Part shown: piece after piece, positions 56,364 to 64,000 of the stretch
How the letters are laid out: the number at the start of each line of letters is the position of its first letter
Position numbering within the stretch: position 1 is the first letter of the stretch
DNA from: Mesorhizobium shangrilense
GTDB lineage: Bacteria > Pseudomonadota > Alphaproteobacteria > Rhizobiales > Rhizobiaceae
NCBI RefSeq assembly: GCF_028826155.1
Contig: NZ_JAQGPN010000001.1
Location: forward strand, 4,713,501 to 4,777,500
DNA length: 64,000 nt
Direction: 5' to 3'
Made by a program: the position numbers and the translations under genes
Notes under the pieces: generated by a model
Database searches by the model: none
Told to the model about the DNA's origin: nothing
Seen by the model: only the letters and a program-made list of their open reading frames with translations

Positions 56364-56394
56364 AACCGCGCGAGATCGTCGATCCCGCGCGGTT
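56364..56394. terminator. Bidirectional terminator between sugE and DUF6481 gene
   Basis: AACCGCGCG-N13-CGCGCGGTT with an inner GATC-GTC-GATC stem gives a long hairpin in the convergent gap. On the minus strand it is followed by TTTTC, on the plus strand by TTCTTG. It is suitable for both genes. Confidence 0.6.
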
Positions 56395-56420
56395 CTTGAT
56401 TCAGCTTTGCAAGAGGCGAT

Positions 56421-56846
56421 TTAAGCCTTGAAGCCCGGAGGCAGTCGACCGCCGCGGGCCTTGCGCGCGGCGTAGCGCGCGTCGCGCTTCGCCTTCTGGG
56501 CAGCTTCCAGCGCGAACTGCGCGGAGAGGCGCTCGGTCTCCTCAGCCTCGCGGATGCGCGCAAGCTCTGCGGCTTCCGCTTCCGCCTTCAGACGGGCCTC
56601 TTCCTCTGCCTGGCGGCGCGCCTCGGCTTCCGCAGCCTCGCGGGCGAGACGCTCCTGCTTGAGGCGGGCCTTCTCGGCCTCACGGATAGCGCGCGCCTCC
56701 AGGATGGCCTTGCGCTCGGCCTGGCGAGCGATCACCGCCGGGTCGTCGGCCGCGGGACGCGCCTTGAACTTATCCAGCAATGCCCGCTTCGCTTCGTTCG
56801 CCGAGCCGCGCCGCTCGGCGAAGTCCTTTTCCCTGTAAATTGCCAA
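56421..56846 (-). CDS. DUF6481 family protein (Ala/Glu/Arg-rich coiled coil)
   Basis: 141 residues dominated by one long charged helix (about residues 25-125, REAEKARLKQERLAREAAEAEARRQ). The N-terminus MAIYREKDFAERRG and the C-terminal AARKARGGRLPPGFKA match my memory of a conserved Rhizobiales family with no known function. AAGGA lies 6 bp before the ATG. It is single and convergent with sugE. The repeats make it easy to over-call homology with other coiled coils. Confidence 0.8.
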   Translation of the reverse strand: MAIYREKDFAERRGSANEAKRALLDKFKARPAADDPAVIARQAERKAILEARAIREAEKARLKQERLAREAAEAEARRQAEEEARLKAEAEAAELARIREAEETERLSAQFALEAAQKAKRDARYAARKARGGRLPPGFKA

Positions 56847-56876
56847 TGTGACGTCCTTGAATGTTTTCGCGTCGCT

Positions 56877-56904
56877 TACATACTAATCGACCGCTAGAGT
56901 TCAA
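56877..56904 (-). promoter_or_regulatory. Candidate promoter of the DUF6481 gene
   Basis: On the minus strand TTGAAC (-35, 56899-56904) and TATGTA (-10, 56877-56882) are separated by 16 bp, about 30 bp upstream of the ATG. It is a visual match to the vegetative consensus. The remaining gap up to 57075 shows nothing else. Confidence 0.45.
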
Positions 56905-57075
56905 GCCGGGAAGCGCCCATTCGGGGCAATTTTGCACTGTGTTGCGGCAATGAAACGCAACAAGTCGGCCAACTTCGACAATCCTGATCAGGCAGGGGCG
57001 CTCATCGGGGCGCGACTGGCGAACAATCCTCGCCCATCTTACTTAGCAGCCAGCGCATCCGAGGATCATTTCGCC

Positions 57076-58134
57076 ATGGAGCTAGGTCTCTACACCTTCG
57101 CCGACGTCAGCGTGACACCGGGTCCTGACGCCATCGACCCCCACCAGCGGCTGCGTAACCTGATGGAGGAGATCGAACTGGCGGACCAGGTGGGCCTCGA
57201 CGTGTTCGGCCTCGGAGAACATCACCGTCCCGACTATGCCGCCTCGGCGCCGGCCGTCATCCTGGCCGCGGCGGCGGAGCGTACGAAGCGGATAAAGCTG
57301 ACCAGCGCCGTGACCGTGCTCTCCTCCGACGATCCGGTGCGCGTCTTCCAGCAGTTCGCGACGCTCGACCTGCTGTCGGGCGGGCGCGCCGAGATCATGG
57401 CCGGGCGAGGCTCCTTCATCGAGAGCTTTCCGCTGTTCGGCTACGATCTCGGCGACTATGACGAACTCTTCGCCGAAAAGCTGGACCTGCTTCTCAAGCT
57501 CAACGACAGCGTCAACGTCACCTGGTCCGGGAGCATGAGGGCGCCCATCCACGATCGTGGCGTCTATCCGCGCCCCTATCAAGACAGGCTGCCGATCTGG
57601 ATCGCCGTGGGCGGAACGCCGCAATCTGTCGTGCGCGCCGCGCAGCTCGGGCTGCCGCTCGCGCTTGCCATCATCGGCGGAGAGCCTGCGCGCTTCGCGC
57701 CGCTGTTCCAGCTCTACCGAGAGGCGGCGCGGCGAAGCGGGCACGATCCGCAGAAGCTCGCGACCAGCCTGAACGTGCACGGATTCGTGGGCGAGACCAC
57801 CGGGCAGGCTGCCGACGACTTTTACGAACCCCAAGCCGAAGTGATGAACCGGATCGGCCGGGAGCGCGGCTGGGGACCGACGTCGCGCGCCCACTTCGAC
57901 CAGGCGCGCTCCCCGCGAGGGGCGCTGTTCGTAGGCGATCCCGAGACTGTCGCCGAGAAGATCGTGGCCCAGCACAAGCTGTTCGGCAACGACCGCTTCC
58001 TGCTGCAGATGGCGATCGGCGTGATGCCCCACGCCAAGATCATGAAAGCCATCGAACTTTACGGTACCAGGGTCGCGCCGATCGTTCGCCGCGAGGTGCA
58101 GGCGGCGAAGGGCGCGGAGCCGGCAGGCGCATAA
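57076..58134 (+). CDS. LLM class flavin-dependent oxidoreductase (luciferase-like)
   Basis: Bacterial-luciferase-fold FMN/F420 oxidoreductase, 352 residues from the ATG at 57076 (GAGGA about 10 bp upstream). The open frame to 56932 is an unsupported extension. Features are [87 protein letters not shown] and [11 protein letters not shown]. The substrate is unknown. It is followed by a strong hairpin and the AI-2E family gene on the same strand. Confidence 0.9.
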   Translation: MELGLYTFADVSVTPGPDAIDPHQRLRNLMEEIELADQVGLDVFGLGEHHRPDYAASAPAVILAAAAERTKRIKLTSAVTVLSSDDPVRVFQQFATLDLLSGGRAEIMAGRGSFIESFPLFGYDLGDYDELFAEKLDLLLKLNDSVNVTWSGSMRAPIHDRGVYPRPYQDRLPIWIAVGGTPQSVVRAAQLGLPLALAIIGGEPARFAPLFQLYREAARRSGHDPQKLATSLNVHGFVGETTGQAADDFYEPQAEVMNRIGRERGWGPTSRAHFDQARSPRGALFVGDPETVAEKIVAQHKLFGNDRFLLQMAIGVMPHAKIMKAIELYGTRVAPIVRREVQAAKGAEPAGA

Positions 58135-58164
58135 GGGAACGCTTTTCGCCGACTGCCGTTGTTT

Positions 58165-58189
58165 CAACCGGCGCGCCGCGCGCCGGTTG
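58165..58189 (+). terminator. Strong hairpin between LLM oxidoreductase and AI-2E family genes
   Basis: CAACCGGCGCG-CCG-CGCGCCGGTTG is a perfect 11-bp stem with a 3-nt loop, 30 bp after the LLM stop and ending 11 bp before the next ATG. It has no T-run. It overlaps the leader of the next gene and abuts its GAGGG site, so besides termination it could control translation initiation. Confidence 0.5.
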
Positions 58190-58200
58190 AGGGTCTCGAC

Positions 58201-59358
58201 ATGAAGGAAAATCACCTCGGAGCCGGTGACGACAACGGCGCACCGGCAGTTCCGGTGGAATGGCGTTTCGCCCGCTTCTGCCTGGTGGGCATCTTCCTGT
58301 TCACGCTGGTTTACGCGCTCTATTTCGCGCGTGACTTCTTCATGCCGGTCATCCTCGCATTCCTGTTGGCTCTGATGCTCACCCCTGTCGTGCGCTTCCT
58401 CAGCAAGCGCGGCGTGCCGGCGCCCCTCTCGGCAACCCTTCTCGTGCTCTTCTCCGTCGGCACGATCGGCATTGCCGGCTACTTCCTCAGCGGCCCGGTC
58501 ATCGCCCTGGTTAACGACGCGCCCAGCATCGGCCGGCGGGTCGCCGAGCGGCTGGCCGAGATCAGGCACCCTTTCGAAAAGGTCATGGAGGTCTCCGAGC
58601 AGGTGGAGAAGGCAACCAGCGCGACCGAGGAACCGGGCGTCCAGAAGGTGGTCGTGGCGCAGCCCGGCATCGTATCGCAGGCGGCCGGCAACCTGCTTTC
58701 TGCAGGCACGTCCGCGGCCATCACCTTCGTGCTCTCGCTGTTCCTGCTCGCCTCCGGCACGATGTTCTACGAAAAGATCATCCAGTCATTCACCCGGCTC
58801 AGCGAAAAGAAGCGGGCGCTGCGCGTCGTCTACGACGTCGAGCGCGAAATCTCGCGCTATCTGCTGACCGTGGCGTTGATCAACGGCGGACTGGGCATGG
58901 CGATCGGAGCGGGACTGTGGGTGATTGGCGTTCCCAACGCCGCCATCTGGGGCATTGCGGCGGCGCTGCTCAATTTCCTGCCCTATATCGGAGCCGCCGC
59001 TACCATCATCGTTGTCGCGGCGATTTCACTCATCACATTCGACACGCTGGCCTATGCGCTGCTCGCGCCGGCCTACGTAATCTTTTGCAACGTCGTCGAG
59101 GGACAGCTGGTCACGCCGCTCGTCGTCGGCCGGCGGCTGGAGATCAATGCGGTGGCGATCTTCATCGCTGTCGCCTTCTGGTCCTGGCTGTGGGGGTTCA
59201 TCGGCGCGCTGATCGCGGTGCCGCTGCTGGTCGTGATTAAGGTGTTCTGCGACCACTTCGACCGCCTGCGCCATATCGGCAACTTCCTCTCGGCGCAGCA
59301 AACCTCGGTCGACGAGGAGGACGAACCCAACCCTGCCACGCCTGCCGCGGCGGCCTGA
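58201..59358 (+). CDS. AI-2E family (PerM-like) transporter
   Basis: 385-residue membrane protein with about eight helices. Family landmarks: YFARDFFMPVILAFLLALMLTPVVRFL, ALLNFLPYIGAAATIIVVAA, EGQLVTPLVVGRRLEINAVAIFIAVAFWSWLWGFIGALIAVPLLVVIKV (the conserved C-terminal block). Members export varied substrates; AI-2 export was shown only for some, and others are Na+/H+ antiporters or permeases of unknown function. The ATG at 58201 has GAGGG 8 bp upstream. Confidence 0.9.
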   Translation: MKENHLGAGDDNGAPAVPVEWRFARFCLVGIFLFTLVYALYFARDFFMPVILAFLLALMLTPVVRFLSKRGVPAPLSATLLVLFSVGTIGIAGYFLSGPVIALVNDAPSIGRRVAERLAEIRHPFEKVMEVSEQVEKATSATEEPGVQKVVVAQPGIVSQAAGNLLSAGTSAAITFVLSLFLLASGTMFYEKIIQSFTRLSEKKRALRVVYDVEREISRYLLTVALINGGLGMAIGAGLWVIGVPNAAIWGIAAALLNFLPYIGAAATIIVVAAISLITFDTLAYALLAPAYVIFCNVVEGQLVTPLVVGRRLEINAVAIFIAVAFWSWLWGFIGALIAVPLLVVIKVFCDHFDRLRHIGNFLSAQQTSVDEEDEPNPATPAAAA

Positions 59359-59418
59359 GACTGGTATGCGCGGAGCCGATCCCTATATCCGGATGAGACA
59401 TCCGCTCCGGGGGCCAGC

Positions 59419-60417
<999 letters not shown>

Positions 60418-60428
60418 GCGGCTGAACC

Positions 60429-60887
60429 TCATCTACGAGGCGAGAAGTTCATCACCCAGTTGGTCTCCCAGGTTTCGCCGCCATCGTCGGAGAAAGCTTG
60501 TTCCCAGCGTGGTGAATCTGTGGAAGCGTTCCAGCGGAACCGGGCCAGAACGGCGCGGCCCGCATGCTCCTCGCCGCCATAGAAGAGTCCAACGCCACCC
60601 TCGAACCGGCCCACCATAGGCTCCAGCACTCGATGTCGGTCATTGTCCACCCAATGGATCGACCACTGACCGTCAACTGGATTGAAGACGCGCAGCGACA
60701 GGCCGACGAAATCGCTGCCGGGCAAGGTCATTTCATCCAGATTGCCGGCGCCGTTCAGGATCTTGCGGCAAGAGGTCGACGCATCGAAATGCTGCCACTC
60801 ACTGCTTCCGGCGAACCGCTCGACCAGTTTCTCGTTGGCGATGTTCCAGTCGCCGATCAGGAAATCGAAATCCGATGCGCTGCTCAT
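60429..60887 (-). CDS. Hypothetical protein with DUF1579-like features, 152 residues
   Basis: Soluble beta-rich protein. Opening SDFDFLIGDWNIANEKLVERF and the pattern GQWSIHWVDNDRHRVLEPMVGRFEGGVGLFYGGEEHAG are typical of lipocalin-like DUF1579 proteins, with Trp residues in FRWNASTDSPRWEQAFSDDGGETWETNWVMNF. The ligand and function are unknown. It is convergent with the LLM gene, 11 bp apart. Confidence 0.75.
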   Translation of the reverse strand: MSSASDFDFLIGDWNIANEKLVERFAGSSEWQHFDASTSCRKILNGAGNLDEMTLPGSDFVGLSLRVFNPVDGQWSIHWVDNDRHRVLEPMVGRFEGGVGLFYGGEEHAGRAVLARFRWNASTDSPRWEQAFSDDGGETWETNWVMNFSPRR

Positions 60888-60979
60888 CCGGGCCTCCCAT
60901 GGCTTGATCGCCGGCTTCTAGCGCAGGGCTCCTGACAGCCCGACGTCAGGAGACATCGGTCATGGCAATGCAGGGCCGC

Positions 60980-61459
60980 CTACCCCTCCCAGGGCACTTC
61001 GATCATGCCGGCCTGCGCATAGAGACGCCGGCCTGCCTCGTTGTTCGCCTCCACCTTCAGGTCGACGTGCGTCGCGCCCCTGGCGCGGAACGCCGCGAAG
61101 ACCTGCAGCAGGAGGGCGCGGCCAAGGCCCTGCCGGCGCATGTCGGGCCGAACGGCGAGATCCTTGAGGAAATTGCTGGTCCAGCACTGAGCGACGCCAG
61201 CCAGCCCGCCGGCGCGGTCGAAGGCGAGGAAGCACAGCGCCGCGTCAAATTCCGGGTCGCCGCCCACCCTGCTCCACCAGTCCTCGAAGGACGGAAACAG
61301 GTCTTCGTTCCCCTCCCCGTAGGTGGCGAGAAGCAAGGCGTGCATGGGCCTCGCGTCGTCGACGCCGCCGAGCGTGCGCACGGAGATGCCGTCCGGCCAG
61401 ACCGGAGGCGGCTCCGTCCCGTCCAGAACGCGGCGCATACGCAGCGAGCCCTTGATCAT
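60980..61459 (-). CDS. GNAT family N-acetyltransferase
   Basis: 159 residues from the ATG at 61459 (AGGAG 8 bp upstream). The open frame to 61591 overlaps the transglycosylase gene and is not used. The acetyl-CoA motif is [26 protein letters not shown], followed by VDLKVEANNEAGRRLYAQAGM, which is the canonical motif A/B order. The target is unknown. It overlaps no more than a few bases with the preceding end and is co-directional with the lytic transglycosylase gene. Confidence 0.88.
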   Translation of the reverse strand: MIKGSLRMRRVLDGTEPPPVWPDGISVRTLGGVDDARPMHALLLATYGEGNEDLFPSFEDWWSRVGGDPEFDAALCFLAFDRAGGLAGVAQCWTSNFLKDLAVRPDMRRQGLGRALLLQVFAAFRARGATHVDLKVEANNEAGRRLYAQAGMIEVPWEG

Positions 61460-61469
61460 CGCCGTGCTC

Positions 61470-62840
61470 CTATCCCAGCGCTTCGACCAGTTCGCGGTCC
61501 GGAAAACAGGTGGCCGCTTGGCCGTTCTTCGCCTGCCAGTCGCCGATCGAGCGGCGAGTCTTGAAGCCCGGCAGGCCGTCTGCGCCGCCAACGTCGTAGC
61601 CGAGCTTCTCCAGGCTGCGCTGCATCTCCGCTATGTCCGAGCGATAGAGGCCGCCGACCTTGCCCCATTGCCCGGCGAACGACTGCTTGCCGCCCGCGAT
61701 GCGGTCGCCGCCGTGGCCGACGAAGAGCGCATAGAGGTCGCTCTCGTTGTATTCCTTGAGCACGTAGAAATTGGGCGTGACGATGAACGCCGGCCCGTTG
61801 CGGCCGGCCGGCATCAGCAGAAAACCCTCGGCGCGCGCCTCATGGGCCGGAAACGGCTTTCCGTTGACCCGCGCGACGCCCATCTTCGCCCAGTCGGAGA
61901 TCTTTTTCCCCTGATCCGGCCCCTCGAGCGCGCAGGAGACGGAATCGGGCACGGTGACCTCGAAGCCCCAGTCGCGGCCCTTCACCCAGCCGTAGTGCGC
62001 AAGATAGTTGCCGATCGAGCCCAGCGTGTCGGGGACGGAGTTCCAGATATCGGCGCGTCCGTCGCCGTCGAAGTCGACTGCGTGCTGCAGGAAGGACGTC
62101 GGCAGGAACTGCGGCTGGCCGAGCGCGCCCGCCCAGGAGGATCTCATCTGCGCCGGCGTCGCCCGGCCCTGCTCGACCATCTGGAGCGCCGCGAGCACTT
62201 CCTTGCGGAACATGTCCTTGCGGGTGGCCAGAAAAGCCTTGGTGCCCAGCACCTCGAACGCATTGTAGGGGATCTTGGCCGCGCCGAAGCCGGATTCCCG
62301 TCCCCAGATCGCGAGGACGACGCCTGCGGGAACGCCGTACCGCTTTTCCACCGCAGACAGCGTCTTCCCGTACTGGCCGGCGCGCTGGCGGCCGCCGGAG
62401 ACGACGGCAGAGATCGTCTTGTCCGCAAAATAGTTGCCGGGCGAGCCGAACTCGGCCTGGTGCTGCTTCTTCGGCGTCTTGGGCTTCTCCCCTGGCATCA
62501 CCAGATCGGGCAGCTTCATATTGGGCGTGACCCCCGCGAACGCCGCATCGAAGGTGCTGCGGGAGACGTCGTTGGACTTCGCCTCGGGCCAGAGATCGGT
62601 TTCCAGCCAGGTGCGGAAGAGTTGTTCGACGCTGGCGGCGGACGCGGGAACCTGCATGCCGGCGAGCAGCGCGAAGGCGAGAACGAAGCGGCAGAAAACG
62701 CCGCGGGCGCGCCGCCGCTCCGCCCTGTCCTGCCGCGGATACCCCGGTCGCCCGTAGTCCCGTACCCGCCTTTGGTCGGGAAGGAGCATGTCGGAGATGA
62801 TGCGGAGAGGCGTTCTGAAATCGTCGATCTGTTTGGGCAT
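61470..62840 (-). CDS. Lytic murein transglycosylase (MltB-like) with peptidoglycan-binding domain
   Basis: Periplasmic enzyme that cleaves the MurNAc-GlcNAc bond. About 456 residues from the ATG at 62840; the start is uncertain (open to 62933, also 62789). A hydrophobic segment GVFCRFVLAFALLAGMQVPASAAS acts as signal. The SLT_2 domain has KRYGVPAGVVLAIWGRESGFG (catalytic Glu in RESGFG), GALGQPQFLPTSFLQHAVDFDGDGRADIWNS. The C-terminal 60 residues are a peptidoglycan-binding domain 1 (EMQRSLEKLGYDVGGADGLPGFKTRRSIGDWQ). Confidence 0.92.
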   Translation of the reverse strand: MPKQIDDFRTPLRIISDMLLPDQRRVRDYGRPGYPRQDRAERRRARGVFCRFVLAFALLAGMQVPASAASVEQLFRTWLETDLWPEAKSNDVSRSTFDAAFAGVTPNMKLPDLVMPGEKPKTPKKQHQAEFGSPGNYFADKTISAVVSGGRQRAGQYGKTLSAVEKRYGVPAGVVLAIWGRESGFGAAKIPYNAFEVLGTKAFLATRKDMFRKEVLAALQMVEQGRATPAQMRSSWAGALGQPQFLPTSFLQHAVDFDGDGRADIWNSVPDTLGSIGNYLAHYGWVKGRDWGFEVTVPDSVSCALEGPDQGKKISDWAKMGVARVNGKPFPAHEARAEGFLLMPAGRNGPAFIVTPNFYVLKEYNESDLYALFVGHGGDRIAGGKQSFAGQWGKVGGLYRSDIAEMQRSLEKLGYDVGGADGLPGFKTRRSIGDWQAKNGQAATCFPDRELVEALG

Positions 62841-62962
62841 AGGATGACTATAGAGGCTGGCGCGGCAAAGGGACAGCGAACGCAAGCGCACTGCGGCCGG
62901 ACGCAGGCCGTAGCGTCGCGCGCCCCGCGGCAACAGGCAGGAAGAACGATTGACGCGCGCCG

Positions 62963-63421
62963 TTACTGCTCAGGTGCAAAGAGTTGGTTGCTGTAGGGCG
63001 ACGGGTAGGTCGGCTTCCGGATGTTGATGAAGGGGCGGTCGGCCGCCACGTGACAGCTGTTGCACCGGTCGGTGAGCTCGGTGAAAGCCGCCTCGAACTG
63101 CTCGACGCTGGCGGCCTTGACGGTTTCGCCGACGACAGTCATGAGCCTCCGGGTCTCCGCGAGGCCCTCGCCGGGCATGTCCGGGTAGAGCCGCGCCACC
63201 TCCTCGAGGCTGGCATCGAGCTGCTCCAGCTCATATTCGGCCAATGGCCAGTTCAGCAGGCTGCCCGCATACCAGAGTTTCGAGTGGCGCACCTGTATCG
63301 CAGCCATCATGTCGCTGAGGCGCGGTTTGTACGTGTCGGATCTGTCCTGCGAAATCGCCGACGAATTGGAGGTGACCAGTATGACGAGCATAATACCAAC
63401 ACCACATTTCAACGAGCGCAT
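62963..63421 (-). CDS. Small c-type cytochrome-like periplasmic protein
   Basis: 152 residues with a Sec signal (MRSLKCGVGIMLVILVTSNSSAIS). One haem-binding motif CNSCH near residue 125. The middle is helical, with IQVRHSKLWYAGSLLNWPLAEYELEQLDASLEEVARLYP, a pattern I recall from uncharacterised single-haem proteins of proteobacteria. The haem could serve electron transfer or redox sensing. No respiratory genes lie nearby. The 228-bp gap between it and recR shows no gene or named site. Confidence 0.75.
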   Translation of the reverse strand: MRSLKCGVGIMLVILVTSNSSAISQDRSDTYKPRLSDMMAAIQVRHSKLWYAGSLLNWPLAEYELEQLDASLEEVARLYPDMPGEGLAETRRLMTVVGETVKAASVEQFEAAFTELTDRCNSCHVAADRPFINIRKPTYPSPYSNQLFAPEQ

Positions 63422-63649
63422 TTGCTCTCCCCTCGTGGCTGGTGTCGAATTCTCACATTCGATCGCGGGTACAGGATAGCAGATTTATGGACGCAGAGGT
63501 TGCACATTGCAGCCGTGGGTTAACGCCGGTCCCTGTCGCCCCTGCCGGGTCGACACAACGAACGCGGAAACGGCCCACACGGGCTGGCCAGCGTGCAACA
63601 CTCGGCACACAAGTGCAGACCTCCCTTTAACCGGGAGCAAGCGGAGCGA

Positions 63650-64000
63650 TCAGAATGCTGTCCGCGACTTCAGCGCAGCGGCCAGAGTGCCTTCGTCCAG
63701 ATAGTCGAGTTCGCCGCCGACCGGCACGCCATGCGCCAGCCGCGTCACCTTGACCTCGAAATCCGAAAGCTGGTCGGTGATGTAATGTGCCGTGGTCTGG
63801 CCCTCGACGGTGGCGTTGACCGCGAGAACCACCTCACGGATGCCGCCCTCGGCAACGCGCGCGATCAGCCGGGCGATGTTGAGCTGGTCGGGGCCGACGC
63901 CGTCGAGCGGCGACAGCGTGCCGCCCAGCACGTGGAAGCGCGCATTCATGGCGCCTGCGCGCTCCAGCGCCCAAAGATCGCCGACGTCCTCCACGACGAT
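63650..64000 (-). CDS. recR: Recombination protein RecR, C-terminal part (5' end beyond the right edge)
   Basis: About 116 C-terminal residues of RecR, a ring-forming protein that with RecO loads RecA on gaps. The TOPRIM domain is seen: [39 protein letters not shown], then [21 protein letters not shown] and [32 protein letters not shown] at the end, a family signature. The zinc finger and N-terminal helices lie outside the window. A frame start at 63994 is internal, not the true start. Confidence 0.95.
   Translation of the reverse strand: MVVEDVGDLWALERAGAMNARFHVLGGTLSPLDGVGPDQLNIARLIARVAEGGIREVVLAVNATVEGQTTAHYITDQLSDFEVKVTRLAHGVPVGGELDYLDEGTLAAALKSRTAF

Noticed and set aside
57082..58569. 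Minus-strand open frame of 495 codons opposite the first luciferase-like gene
   Set aside because: It crosses two plus-strand genes with clear families and has no motif of its own.
63422..63649. Possible small gene or element between the cytochrome-like gene and recR
   Set aside because: Short frames on the plus strand (63442, 63507) lack a ribosome site and protein-like composition; CCTCCC...GGGAG near 63620 is a weak repeat only.

Overview
The window reads as chromosomal DNA of a high-GC alphaproteobacterium of the order Hyphomicrobiales (Rhizobiales), most like the Mesorhizobium/Aquamicrobium/Phyllobacteriaceae side. This is inferred from gene content and order (maeB-mutS-GGDEF/EAL-glnD-murJ; hemW-rdgB-rph facing hrcA-grpE; dapD...dapE-truA-fmt-def; a DUF6481 protein), not from a database search. 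No rRNA, tRNA, CRISPR array, prophage or insertion sequence was found. Coding density is high.

Layout. 1-10.6 kb is an accessory catabolic cluster on the minus strand: an aldehyde dehydrogenase cut by the window edge, an M20 amidohydrolase, a complete peptide/opine-type ABC importer (fused ATPase, two permeases, binding protein) and a GMC oxidoreductase, with a divergent AraC-family regulator. 10.6-27.8 kb is mostly housekeeping: malic enzyme maeB, mutS, a CHASE-PAS-GGDEF-EAL signalling protein, glnD, murJ, a class I DAHP synthase and gyrB. 28-34.6 kb is mixed: an unknown protein, an S10 serine carboxypeptidase homologue, a cytochrome P450, a broken Fic toxin with its antitoxin, a 1-Cys peroxiredoxin and a Tat-exported cyclase-family hydrolase. 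34.6-43.8 kb holds yraN-rsmI, a PBP-activator-like lipoprotein, an EamA transporter, hemW-rdgB-VOC-rph, hrcA-grpE and a TRIC channel. 43.8-55.7 kb holds a diguanylate cyclase, a HAD nucleotidase, a LOG-family protein, lysine/peptidoglycan genes dapD and dapE with DUF805 and unknown membrane proteins between them, truA, a GNAT protein, fmt, a toxin-antitoxin pair, def and rmuC. 55.7-64 kb holds a small basic protein, a guanidine-type riboswitch with an SMR exporter, DUF6481, two luciferase-like oxidoreductases, an AI-2E family transporter, a lytic transglycosylase, a small c-type cytochrome and the C-terminal part of recR.

Regulatory highlights. (1) The DAHP synthase gene is preceded by what looks like a complete translational attenuator. 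It has a promoter, an apparently leaderless 26-codon leader peptide carrying the run Ser-Tyr-Phe-Trp-Tyr-Phe-Ser-Phe, three mutually exclusive pairing segments and a strong intrinsic terminator. This would couple the first step of aromatic biosynthesis to the supply of charged Tyr, Phe and Trp tRNAs. (2) Two hairpins with ACGA loops just before the SugE/Gdx exporter match the guanidine-II (mini-ykkC) riboswitch. (3) A PIN/ribbon-helix-helix toxin-antitoxin pair with its own palindromic operator sits between fmt and def, genes that are often adjacent. (4) A Fic toxin has lost one base and is out of frame. (5) Several genes (leader peptide, P450, dapE) have promoter elements placed so that transcription should start at or within a few bases of the start codon.

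All promoter, operator and terminator calls are visual pattern matches. Function calls rest on recognised motifs and overall similarity to known families.
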